Shown here in pieces: positions 20,205 through 30,281 of a DNA stretch of 64,000 bases. Source of the stretch: Lepidodermella squamata. Its lineage: Eukaryota > Gastrotricha. The stretch lies in contig JBLDXI010000013.1 in assembly GCA_047495785.1 (NCBI GenBank), positions 1,054,001-1,118,000 of the forward strand, read 5' to 3'. Below the pieces are notes generated by a model, which was not told the origin of the DNA, made no database searches, and saw only the letters and a list, made by a program, of their open reading frames with translations. A program made the translations under genes and the position numbers. The first letter of the stretch is position 1. The number at the start of each line of letters is the position of its first letter.

Positions 20205-21215
20205 ATGAGTTTTTATGGCAAAGCGAGTGTTTTGAGATCAACAGTTAGAAAGCTAATCGATAACCGCTGCAACCTAACACGTTTGACACGTCTGTCAGCT
20301 CATTCCAATCTCGTCTTCCAGAAGTTCACAAGTCGCCGTGTTGCCACAGCCTCATTTGCATTCATCGCTCTAGCTGCTGTTCAAAATAAGAAAGACAAAA
20401 TGGCTGATATTTCCGAAGTAACTAAGCGCGCTGATGACTTGTACAAGGAAAACAAGTTCCAAGAAGTTTACGATCATTTGATTCCTCACAAGGATAGCGA
20501 GGCTGTTGAAATTTTGTGGCGCTTGTCGAGGTGAAATGAGAGCTCATTATTGATGTGAAAAGTTCGAACATTTGCATTTTTAGGGCTGCCATTGATGTCG
20601 GCAAAATCAGCAGCGACAAGGAGTTCCGCAAAACAAAGATTTACGAAGCTGCGCAAATCATGGACCGTGCCATTAAGCTGGACAGCTCAAACGCTTACGT
20701 ACACAAGTGGTACGCTTTCTCGGTGAAATACACCGGTGAGTACGAAGGAACGAAGAAGCAAATTCAGAACGCCTACTTGATCAAGGAACATCTTGAAAAG
20801 GCAGGCGAATTGAATCCGAGGGACCCTACTACTCAATATGCCCTTGGTTCTTGGGCGTTCACATTTGCCGATATGGGCTGGATGACCCGTAAAGTTGCTG
20901 AGACTATTTTTGATAAACCACCCTCCGCAACCTATGAAGATGCCTTGAAGTATTTTGAAAAGGTATTTTATGATTTATATAAGAATTGTTGAATGAAACT
21001 GACTTTTCTAACTCAAGGCCGAAGAGCTGGAGCCGAACTTTTTCTCAATGAATCTCTTGATGATTGGAAAGGTCTACAATGCATTGGGAAACAAGGAGAA
21101 AGCCATTGAATTCCTGCGTCGCGCTCGTGATTTCTCGCCCAAAGTTTCGCCCGATGACAAGGAAGCTTCTGATGAAGCCTCACAGTTGCTGTCAAAGCTT
21201 GGCGTTAAAAACTAA
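20205..21215 (+). CDS. RMDN/FAM82 family, copy b, with mitochondrial-type N-terminus
   Basis: Three exons (20205-20530, 20584-20962, 21018-21215) give 300 residues. The first 65 are absent from copy a: Arg-rich and almost free of acidic residues (RSTVRKLIDNRCNLTRLTRL), then a short hydrophobic helix (VATASFAFIALAAV). This looks like a presequence or signal anchor for mitochondria, as in RMDN1/RMDN3. The TPR-like domain then starts at an internal Met (nt 20401, MADISEVTKRADDLYKE) that aligns with the start of copy a, so a second, cytosolic form from that AUG is possible. The body keeps LRRARDFSPK and ends LLSKLGVKN. The third-exon intron (20963-21017) is not present in copy a. Confidence 0.92.
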
Positions 21216-21949
21216 TGACATTGAACATGTTTACTACAATTTTGCTTCGGTGATTGGTAATTCCTAATAGATCTTATTGTGATGTGATTTCTCGCTCTTT
21301 TGATTCTTTCTTTACAGCCTACAGCTTTGCTCTTTGACTTATCTCTATAATTTGATGAAGATTCAGCATGGCTATTTTCTTTCGATAATCCCGTTTCTTA
21401 GTTATACCGCCAGACTTCTATGTTTCATAGAATAAAATGATCCTCTCATGTAATCACATCAATTTTACTTCATTCTTCTCTCAAGCCGAAGTTACTCCAT
21501 GACATTTCAACTTCCACGTGAAAAGTTCAAAAATGATTCACAGAAGAGGCAAAGACATGGATTCGCAGACTCGACCGTATAAAATATCAAGCACTCAAGA
21601 ATAGTCTACAATAGGGCAACGAGACACAATCGGAAATAGCAATGAGAAAAATATAATTTCATCTCTAACTTTGATGAGTAAATGGAAGTCAATGCTCAAC
21701 ACCTGTTATCGCTATTAGCTATACAATATCATAAAGATCAGTCATCAATTTTAACAATCTATTACATGTTGGCTATAACAGCAGCGCTGTCTCATGTGGA
21801 ATGTTAGAACAACTGAAGCCGTCGAGCAATAAGAACTAAAAGCGCATCAAAATATTTGGCAGAAGAAAATGTGCCTAATAATTTCATCATATTGCTAATC
21901 AAAGATCAAAAAATAAAATGCCGGGAAACGGGAACCGAAACCCGAATGT
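21216..21949. other. Convergent intergenic region
   Basis: Between the RMDN-b stop (plus) and the secreted-protein stop (minus). A TATA-like tataaaat occurs near 21,580. No gene seen; it probably holds the two 3'UTRs. Confidence 0.45.
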
Positions 21950-22574
21950 TCAAAAATATTGTGATGTTTTCTCGGGCCTGAATGTACAAACAACTAGGCC
22001 GTTGCGTTGTCTCTCACATACAGCTGTCACCGACGGAATTTGACATCTTCTATAGCGGTCTCGCAGTGCTTTGTCGGCTGGCGAGTTGTTAGTCATATTG
22101 AAGCTGGTTCTTGAGCGCAGATGCGGACATGGTGTATTGAACGCACCCATCGCCATTTCCGGCAGGTGAGCCATTTGGGCCTGTAGGGTTAATTTCACAA
22201 CGGAAATTAGTAAGAACCTTATTATAATTTTTTTGATCACCTACGTCAACTGTTTCGCGGCTACCGGGAAAATGCACAGTATTCACCAACGGTTTGGCTC
22301 GCATTACCGTATCAACGCGCCTCCTCACATCATCAATGGCTGTGCCGCATCTCTTTGGCGACGTTTTTTCATTGTCACATGCTCCTGCAGGAGGTAGCTT
22401 TGCGAAAGAAGTCCTCAAATGCTCATACAACTCGTTATCCGTCATTCTTGGAGCAAGGTGAGGTTCCAACTGTTGGTAACTGCCGTAGCTATTATACCGC
22501 CATGTGGGCGGCAACGGCGGGTCAGGCGTGTTGGGAAACTTCGTGCAAACCATATTGTTCATGGATATTTTCAT
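21950..22574 (-). CDS. Small Cys-rich protein, probably secreted; family unknown
   Basis: Two exons (22147-22574, 21950-22103) joined by a 43-bp intron (gtgcgt...aaccag) give 193 residues. Seven Cys are scattered over the chain (VCTKF, GACDN, KRCGT, FRCEI, RRCQI, AVCER, VVCTF). The C-terminal third, LVNTVHFPGSRETVDVG then CQIPSVTAVCERQ and GLVVCTF, recalls cystine-knot ligands (spatzle/trunk-like), but this is a guess. Read without the splice the frame stops at ALKNQLQYD. A frame with a good signal peptide (MRVAARFLHWVLFFAFVF, near 22,775) lies about 150 bp upstream, but I could not join it in phase. The start at 22574 is therefore provisional. Confidence 0.5.
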
Positions 22575-24601
22575 TTTCTATCTACCTATCTATGCACTTC
22601 CTAATAAAATGACGAAACTCGTTAATCATCAATCAGTATTATTCATCACTAATGAAGATGGAGAAAAACAAGCTGTTTTTTATGTTTGCTACATCGTACC
22701 CTTATGGGTCGGTATCCTACATTGCAAGGCTATATACCGTGACGCACGGAATGTGCAAAAAACAAAGGCAAAAAATAGTACCCAATGTAGAAATCGCGCT
22801 GCAACTCTCATAAGATACGTACGGTCATTAAGTGTGTAACAGAAGGAATTTCGAGGGCGCATTAATCGGCAGTTCGAGTTATTGAGCATTGATGATTCAC
22901 TGTTATTATTACGATGCGCTCGCAAACGCCCAGGTGATGGATAAATAGTGAATAATATATACAACATCCCATAAAAGCAGAGATCGGATAGCAAAGGCGC
23001 AACGCAACCATCATCGGTGAACGTTTCTCTACCTCAGACATCGCGCGCCCGAAGCTTCTAGAAGGAAGCAGTTGCTCAATTACGCAAGCACACCTAGGCG
23101 ATCGGCAGTGATTTCTTTAGTGCACGATATGATTAAGCACACGTGGGTTCCACAAAGGATAATGCGAATATCATTCTATATGGGTAAACATACTGGTAGT
23201 AAAATCACCCGGCATCTGGATGAGATAAATACAAAAGCAAGCTTGACCCATGCGCACGCGCTGATTTCATCATGACGCAGCATCTGAATGATGCGCTGCG
23301 CTGCATCTCAGGTCTCCGAATCCTATAAATAGGCAAAAATATATCCCTTTTGCATGCTCCTATAAAATCATTAGCTCTTGCACACATTCGTTTGCTTAAA
23401 AAATGTTTCCCCCTAGCTACTCTTCGATCAACGACGAGTACGCAATATAATATAATATAATTGCAAGCTACATCTTTTCGCAATCGGTAGCTATCGACAA
23501 TCGCAACTGTACGATCAAAGGTAGTCGTCGAAAATATTCTTTCAATTTTCAAAACTGAAACGCTGATCATGTCTTTGACATAATAAGATCGCGAGATCGT
23601 GGTATGTTACGCCGCTTCTTTTGCGTGGTATCTCTTTCGCATAAATCTTTCCCGCAGTCCACTAGAGGTAGGTATTTCGCAGCAGGCCGATCACATTAGG
23701 TACCCACTTACCTACCTATATTTCAAAAAGGCCCATTATAATTTTCCGCGCGATAGGAAAACCATATTATGACCTAACAACATTCCATCTTCGATCAATT
23801 GAGGTATGAGGTATAATTAAAAAATAAGTACTTTATTTCTTTTGCATTCTCTCTTAGAATATTCCACCTAAAAATTAGCTGCTTTAAAGGTATTGAAAAA
23901 TGTTCTCTGCTCCTCTTGTGGGCAACATCCAATATTGTTCCACTCCAGCTCAGTAATAGGAGAGAAGTCCCTCTGAGAGTAGCCTCGTTAATTTCCTGAG
24001 ACCAGGAGATTTCCTTATTTTTAAGATATAGACAAGTTATAGACAAGAGACAATCAGTCAGTATTTATCGAAGGTTATTGTTGATGAGGCTCAAATTTAA
24101 TGCTAGCAAAAGGAATATGCGCGGTAAGAGTAACCATTAGCTAAATGCTTGGAAGGGGAAGAATTATTTTCGAAATAAGTTGGGTGTGTATAGAAATTAA
24201 ATAGTCCCTGTAGCTGAATAAGTAATCAAAAGCTTAGCATGAGGTCGAATTATCCATGTCAATGGTCTCATAACAGTGACAAAAATTTAGAAACACACAA
24301 TTAGGCCTATTTCATTTTTACTTCTCATTGCCCTCTCCAACAAAACATGATCTCGGGAAAGTAACAAACACAGGCAGATAAGGGCTCTGGAAGCGTGGGA
24401 AGCTAAGAGAACCAATGGACATAAATATTCTTATTTACTCGTAAGAATTGAATATTGAGGACTTCCTATTCAACGTCAAAAATACAGTAAATGCTATTAA
24501 AAAATAAAAATACCACGGGAAAGTGGGCAGAAAATTTCTCGTAGTATGACATCTTTCTTTCATCATGGAAGTCGGGAGGCTTGTCGGGAGAAGCACATTT
24601 T
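22575..24601. other. Long intergenic region with TATA-like element
   Basis: About 2 kb without a supportable gene. Near 22,690-22,840 (minus) is the signal-peptide-like frame mentioned for the neighbouring gene. A strong TATA box (tcctataaatagg, plus, about 23,321-23,333) follows a gcatc-rich block, and an (ATATA)n run lies at 23,446-23,460. The right part looks like unique A/T-rich DNA up to the LINE tail. Confidence 0.45.
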
Positions 24602-24716
24602 CTCAACAACAACAACAATCGTTTCTTTATTGACCGATCACTGATCCAATCAAAAAAATAGTACTCAGTAGATATAGCGAACTAGCAGAGTTACATAATA
24701 CAACTTAGTCTACTTT

Positions 24717-27700
24717 TCACACATTATTATTTAAAATTATAACATTTGAATAATAAACAGATTTGAACTTCTGCAGCGATTTCTTCAGGGCGGTGACAAG
24801 TAGCCTCCTCTCCGTGTCATTTGCAATATCCCATAGGTTGACATTTTGAAGATGCATTGCTCTGAAGACCGAGGGAACGGGGCAGCCAGCGCAGTCTTCA
24901 GTCAGGTGTTCCGTTACCATTGAGATCAGCACCGGTGCGCCGCACTCAATACAGCAGATGGTAGAGGCCCCTTTTGATATCAATTTAAATGGTTTGAAGG
25001 CAGAACCGGTTCTAATTTGGACAACAACCCTCGTTAGATCCTTCCGCAGGCTGGTTCCATATTTCTCCAAGCTGCCAAACGATAGGCTCGGGCCAATGAT
25101 GTATTTATCCCTCATGCACTCCATTGTTTGCTGCTCTGTCAACATTGCCGCCTTTTCCTGTAAAGAGCGTTCCATCGAGGCCATTTCTCGCGGCGACAGG
25201 CCAGTAATCCATTCGAAATTGGGTGCGCTGGCTCGTAGGAGTTGGGAGACCCTGATGATCGGGTTGAATTTGTAGTCATTTTCTAGTAACCCTGAGAAAG
25301 CCGCTCTTGCCAGCGCATTGCGGCTGTTACTCAACTTGAGGAAGAAGGCGGTACTCATCATGCGGGCTTGCGTCGTTTTCGACTTTAGCCCCAGTTCGCA
25401 AGACGTCCTTATGTTCGAAGTACAGGAGTTAAGTCCCCAGGCTAGCTTGTGGGTTCTAAGCAACGGCCTATCGATGTCCGCTCCGGTAAAGGCGCCCCAC
25501 AACTGAGCGCCATACAGTGCTGAGCCATATATCTTTACATCGATCAGTGTGTCCAACTGTGACCTTTTCAGTTGAGCAATGTGGATCCCTCTCCTCTTTA
25601 TCGCCGCAAAGGTCGTTAGACCGCGAGATATACCTGTTGAGGTGGCCTCTCTCCAGTTCAGGTTGAATGCAAGCGGAATTCCAAGGTATTTGAACGTCCA
25701 TACGCACTCGATTTGGATACCGTTGAGCGAGAAAGCCTTGGCAATAGACAAGATAAAGTCAGTGCGCCGTTTGCAAAAGATAACAATCTTCGTTTTGGAC
25801 GTGTTAATTTCCATACCACGGAGTTTAGCGAAACTGTCGACAGCGTTGATTAGTCTTTGCATATTAGCGACACTTCTGGAAAGACCAGTGGTATCATCAG
25901 CAAATTTCAGTGCCGCTAGCGCCGTCTCGTTGTTGATTTTTGCCTCGCTATTGACGCCGCATTTTGAAAGGAAGTCCGGCAAGTCGCTGATCAGTATGGA
26001 GAAGAGGAGTGGCGATAGAGCGTCACCTTGTTTAACGCCTTGCTCTAGGTCGAACGGCTCAGTTGATGATTTACCGACACGGAGACGGGCAAAGCTGTTT
26101 TGATACAAGTCGGACAGCACTGAGATGAAGTGAGAAGAGACGCCTTTCTGAAATAGAGTCTCGAACAGAATATCATGGGGGACGCGATCAAAAGCTTTAA
26201 CGAAGTCAAAGAAACAGGCAATTAGATACCCACCCTTCTCCTTTAGCGCGTTTGCAATCGCAGCGATCAGTACTGCAGCTGCTTCGGACGCACCCATGTC
26301 TTCGCGGAATCCGAACTGGTTTGGCGGAAGAATTTTGTTATCCTCAGCCCAGCGATAGAGGCGAGTGTACAGCACTTTTGAGTAAATTCGATAGAACAGC
26401 GGCATTAGCGATATGGTTCTGTAGTTATTCGGATCGAGCTTGTCGCCTTTTTTGAAAATAGCGGTCATGGTGACTTCTTTGAGCGGTGTTGGGAAAGACG
26501 ACTTCTCGAAACAGTTCTTGAGGAACCAGTAGGCAACGTGAGAGAAGAAGTTCTTGGTCGTGTCATTAGCCTTAATAGCGCGGGCAGTTATACCATCGTA
26601 TCCCGGTGCCTTATCAACAGCCAGGTTGTCAATGACAGATTTTATTTCATCGAGTTCGAGTGATTTGTCCAAGGCGTCAACTTTAACAGCTCTGTTTGGT
26701 TTGAAGTTGGCTGTGCTTGTACCAGAGAAGAGGGATTTGCAGTGTTTCCACCAGTCAGATACTTTTATAGCCGTCTCGCAGGACTCGTTTTGTTCGCGGA
26801 AAGCCCGGAAAAGTTCCCTGTTAGAACGATCCATGATGATTTTCTCCAGTAGTATCGACTGATTAGTTGCCTTGAGTGGACCTCTTGCCGGCCTGGTAAT
26901 AAACGCGGGTTGTAGAAGTTGCATTATCGTTTGTAGCTGCTCGTCGGGATTGTCTGTCTCTAACTTCTTTTGAAGGTAATTCATTCTTGAATCCCAGTAC
27001 GCCGCCACACCTTTGGTCAGGGTGACGTCGAGAAGAGTCGACATCTGCGGAATTTTGGGCTTCACTTCGTCGGTCTGGCCTGTTTTAGGGATATTGCTTG
27101 GCTTAAACAGTGTAGCGCAGATCGGGCGGTGATCAGAACCCATTGAGTCTTCGTGCACCCAGAAGTCGAGTTCCTGAAAGGTTATGTTGTTCGAGACAAG
27201 TAAGTAATCAAGCACGGCTTCCGATTTAGGACGCGTTAATTTTCCAACACCTGCGTCTTGTCCCAGCCTTCCATTGGCCACAGTGCAGTCTAGCTCGTGA
27301 GTCATTTCTCGAAGCAGTCTGACTTCGCTCTCTTTAGACTTAATTACATCCTCCGAGACACGAGCCGGGCAAGGTGCCTCATCTTCCCAGAACAGAGCGT
27401 CAGCGTCTTCCGCCCAGTCGTCAGCCCCAATGCGTACATTCAGGTCACCAAAGAAGAACCAGTTTTTAAAGCAGTGCGTAGCATGCAGCTCGTCAAAGGT
27501 AGCAACAGTTTTTTGAAAGAATTCACGTCTTTCGCTGGTTAAGCCTGGGCGAAAGTACAGAAAAACAACTAATATATGTACATCGATCGTAAGCCAGATG
27601 GAGTTATTATCATGGTGCAGAATTTTCACGCGATCCTCAATGTTTTTGCAGACTCCAAGGGCGAGGCCACCACTAGGCCTTCCCATGCCAGAGACAGCAA

Positions 27701-27881
27701 TAGTGGGCTCAACGTGGTAGATATTGTGCGATTTAATAGGGATGTAATTACAGTGGAAAGCTTCTAGAAAGCAGAATATTGCGAATTCACAGACAAATTG
27801 ATTAACTTTGTTGTTCATCGTTCTTGAACTACCACAAATGTTCCAACAGCATATTCTTAGTGGATCAGGTCGGTCTTTATC
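24717..27881 (-). CDS. LINE ORF2: endonuclease plus reverse transcriptase
   Basis: The frame is open from 27881 to the stop at 24717, about 1,054 codons. Endonuclease signatures are WNICG near the start, GDLNVRIGAD (about 27,430-27,455) and SDHRPICATLF (about 27,115-27,145), so the metal and phosphate ligands are kept. The reverse transcriptase has PNNYRTISLM, FGFREDMGASEA, FFDFVKAFDRVPHD, LEQGVKQGDALSPLLF and the catalytic FADD (25,893-25,904). The tail has CCIECG...HLTEDCAGC, a zinc knuckle. No RNase H domain is evident. Translation may start at a Met at 27818, but that would cut off the first endonuclease strand (WNICG), so use of the earlier frame or readthrough is likely. Clade not assigned. 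Confidence 0.88.
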   Translation of the reverse strand, partial: DKDRPDPLRICCWNICGSSRTMNNKVNQFVCEFAIFCFLEAFHCNYIPIKSHNIYHVEPTIAVSGMGRPSGGLALGVCKNIEDRVKILHHDNNSIWLTIDVHILVVFLYFRPGLTSERREFFQKTVATFDELHATHCFKNWFFFGDLNVRIGADDWAEDADALFWEDEAPCPARVSEDVIKSKESEVRLLREMTHELDCTVANGRLGQDAGVGKLTRPKSEAVLDYLLVSNNITFQELDFWVHEDSMGSDHRPICATLFKPSNIPKTGQTDEVKPKIPQMSTLLDVTLTKGVAAYWDSRMNYLQKKLETDNPDEQLQTIMQLLQPAFITRPARGPLKATNQSILLEKIIMDRSNRELFRAFREQNESCETAIKVSDWWKHCKSLFSGTSTANFKPNRAVKVDALDKSLELDEIKSVIDNLAVDKAPGYDGITARAIKANDTTKNFFSHVAYWFLKNCFEKSSFPTPLKEVTMTAIFKKGDKLDPNNYRTISLMPLFYRIYSKVLYTRLYRWAEDNKILPPNQFGFREDMGASEAAAVLIAAIANALKEKGGYLIACFFDFVKAFDRVPHDILFETLFQKGVSSHFISVLSDLYQNSFARLRVGKSSTEPFDLEQGVKQGDALSPLLFSILISDLPDFLSKCGVNSEAKINNETALAALKFADDTTGLSRSVANMQRLINAVDSFAKLRGMEINTSKTKIVIFCKRRTDFILSIAKAFSLNGIQIECVWTFKYLGIPLAFNLNWREATSTGISRGLTTFAAIKRRGIHIAQLKRSQLDTLIDVKIYGSALYGAQLWGAFTGADIDRPLLRTHKLAWGLNSCTSNIRTSCELGLKSKTTQARMMSTAFFLKLSNSRNALARAAFSGLLENDYKFNPIIRVSQLLRASAPNFEWITGLSPREMASMERSLQEKAAMLTEQQTMECMRDKYIIGPSLSFGSLEKYGTSLRKDLTRVVVQIRTGSAFKPFKLISKGASTICCIECGAPVLISMVTEHLTEDCAGCPVPSVFRAMHLQNVNLWDIANDTERRLLVTALKKSLQKFKSVYYSNVIILNNNV

Positions 27882-27998
27882 CTATTGTGTCATAGCCTCG
27901 ATATCCTCATCGCCAAAGCCAACGCCCGGCAGTGCCATGTTTATCACTTCATCGATGGATTTTTCGTTGAACCAGACTTCAACCAGTGCATCCTCCAT
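27882..27998 (-). CDS. Short frame ending one codon before LINE ORF2 (ORF1 tail?)
   Basis: A 38-residue frame (MEDALVEVWFNEKSIDEV... ending EDIEAMTQ, then TAG) is in the same phase as ORF2, with only the TAG between them. It is acidic with no zinc knuckle. It may be the end of a truncated ORF1 or flanking host sequence. The shared phase would allow stop-codon readthrough. Confidence 0.4.
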   Translation of the reverse strand: MEDALVEVWFNEKSIDEVINMALPGVGFGDEDIEAMTQ

Positions 27999-28030
27999 CA
28001 GAATCGCAGAGTTCAGCACATTTTCTCAGG

Positions 28031-28967
28031 ACCGAATACAGCCTACTAAATACTCCCAGCTAGCCCCTAATTTCCTCAGTTGTCTTCAGTCAACTAACAA
28101 GAAAACTCGGAATTAAGTTGAAAACTGCAAGATGAGTGGGATTCGCTGCAAAAGCGGTCTTTTAAATTATTTTGATAATGCTCGGTGTCACAATAACGCA
28201 AAAAAGCAACAGCACCTATAGATGATACGCCGTTTCTAGGTTGCTTAATTTTTAATTTTTTTTCGAATAAATATTATTTTGATTATACATAAATTTTCAC
28301 AAAATTTTAAATTTAATTGCTGTCATTTTTAATGCGCGGTATTTTCAAAAATGGGATTCAGCTGACTTTGAATTCAGCGGCTGCACTACCTCGCTTCTTA
28401 GTCACGATCCACAAGGATTACGATGATCAAAAATAGTTAAAGAAACTCTGAAGAAACTAGGATGTCAGTTTCAGAAAGCCATTCTTAACTATTGCCCAAG
28501 TATTGGCCTATTGCCTTCGAGGCGTGGAAGAACAAGCACTTCAAGCAAAAAAACATTAGGGCTCTTTACATTGTCGATGACTGAATTTGCTTCCCGGGGA
28601 ACCTGGTATGAGGGCAGGGCGCTGAGCATTGAACTGCCACTGCAAAAAGTAACGTTTGCGATTATACTTCAATTTATAGTATCTGTCTGTGGCGATACTA
28701 ATGAAACTGACTTTTTCTTGCTTCAGCGGCTGCCGATGATTTCGATCGCGCAGATAAACCCAACCCTGAACTTGAGCTTGACTGAAACTAGAAACTAGAA
28801 GTGTTCTGGGAAGATTCATACGCTTCCACCACATGCGCCATGCGCTTCAAGTTTCAAGTTAGTACTTGGAGTAACTAGTGCTGGCAACTAAGCAATTTCA
28901 GGCATCCTATTAATTTGACTTATTTCCGTTCTATAGATTTTGCGACCGCATTAACGTTGAATTAACC
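28031..28967. other. Intergenic upstream of transgelin
   Basis: No gene. A 95-codon plus frame (28511-28798) lacks coding character. The acceptor-like ttctatAG at about 28,936 suggests the transgelin mRNA has a spliced 5' end. Confidence 0.45.
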
Positions 28968-29801
28968 ATGTCTGAACGTCCTCGAGAAATGGGTGATGCC
29001 GCTGGCACCATGAAGAAGGTGAGATTCGAATTACAAATGCTTGCATTAAATCATTGCTGTAAAAAAAAATTCTATAGTTGGATGCGAAATATGATCCAGA
29101 AACCGAAGCTGAGATTTTGGGCTGGTTCAGAGACTTGATTGGAGCTAACATTGAACCCGGAAAAGCCAACGTGGAACGTGCTCTGAAAAATGGCATCCAC
29201 CTCATTGAGTGAGTCCTATTTAAATCAAATGTGGCATATGAAATTACAATTTTCTCCATCAAAGGCTTGTAATGAAGTTGCAAGAAGGTTCGCCCAATGC
29301 ACCGGATGCTGCTAAAGCTATGAAGCTAAAGCCGAACACTCAAGCTATGCCTTTTAAACAAGTAATTCAAGTTAAAATTAAAAGCAAAATGTATTCATAA
29401 ATTATTGTCTTAAAGATGGAAAACATTGAGAATTTCATCAAGTTTTGCGAGATTTATGGTGTCCCGAGAACCAGCACCTTTCAAACTGTCGACCTTTATG
29501 AAGGGCGTAACATGGCTGCCGTTCTCAATTGTTTGATCTGCTTGGGGACAGAGGCGCAACGCACCGGTTTCACTGGCCCAACCATCGGCCCCAAACCAAC
29601 TGAGCGTCACCACGTCGAGTTCACCGCCGAGCAAATCGCCGCCGGCAAAGCAGTCATTGGTCTTCAAGCTGGTACCAACAAATGCGCATCTCAGTCCGGT
29701 ATGTCGTTCGGTGTGCGCAGACAGGTAAGCCATTTTTCACGTAAATTGAGCAATTTGCCACGTTACGCTTTTAGATTGAGAAAACAACTCCGAACAAGTA
29801 A
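28968..29801 (+). CDS. Transgelin/Mp20-type calponin-homology protein
   Basis: Five exons (28968-29018, 29078-29208, 29265-29361, 29416-29724, 29775-29801) give 204 residues. A calponin-homology domain (about 25-150) contains AEILGWFRDLIGANIEPGK, LKNGIHLIELVMKL, FKQMENIENFIKFCEIYGV and TVDLYEGRNMAAVLNCL. One calponin-like repeat follows (VIGLQAGTNKCASQSGMSFG, then VRRQI). This is the transgelin/muscle protein 20 layout: a single CH domain that bundles actin in muscle or contractile cells. The last exon is only nine codons (IEKTTPNK, stop). Length is close to the family norm (184-200). Confidence 0.93.
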
Positions 29802-30281
29802 TTCATCTTGGCGAATCGATGCATGCAGATTGTGTCAGTAGTATGAAGTAATATCGACGACTTCTGTGTGCGTGCCATTGCAGTTATTTGTGCCATTTTC
29901 AAAATGTATCAACACATAGCCTAATTCTTGAACTTGATTGCTATGCTTCACACAGCTACTTTTGCAACAAATTCGCTTGTTATTATTTATACAATTTATT
30001 CTACAGAGTTATTGTTACGAAGTCTGAGTTTCAGCTGCTTACCTTTATCTTAAGTTGTGTTGTTGCGTTTAGGTTTATAAGAATTAGCTTCAGCAGCTAA
30101 AATAAACATAAATTGATACGTGAAGTTCAGTGGGTTCTGTTCAAGATAGCTGCAATCACCGATAATTTTTTTATTATAACAGATAACGGTGTCAAATTTT
30201 TTCCAACTTCGAAGCTCTTACAAATCCAGGAATGAAAAATATATATGACTTGAGCAGCATTCAGTATTACATATCTATATG
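29802..30281. other. Convergent 3' region
   Basis: Lies between the transgelin stop (plus) and the HENMT1 stop (minus). A/T-rich, with aataaacata near 30,101 as a likely poly(A) signal for transgelin. Nothing else seen. Confidence 0.45.

Larger units (their letters stand above)
24602..28030 (-). mobile_element. LINE (non-LTR) retrotransposon, nearly intact, with (TTG)n tail
   Basis: The element runs right to left. A short upstream frame ends in TAG at 27884-27882. A long frame then encodes an AP-type endonuclease followed by a reverse transcriptase and a C-terminal CxxC-H-C zinc knuckle. The 3' region has AATAAA and ends in a (TTG)n simple tail (plus-strand caacaacaacaacaa at about 24,603-24,618), typical of clades that prime on short repeats. 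The body is uninterrupted by stops, which suggests a young copy. The 5' boundary near 28,030 is the limit of the upstream frame, not a proven end, and I did not find a clear target-site duplication. Confidence 0.85.

Noticed and set aside
22089-22146. Unspliced C-terminus of the Cys-rich protein (ends LKNQLQYD)
   Set aside because: A gtgcgt donor and an aaccag acceptor in phase extend the frame by 51 codons with three more Cys; the spliced form is preferred.
25579-26103. 174-codon plus frame inside the LINE
   Set aside because: Antisense shadow of the reverse transcriptase frame.
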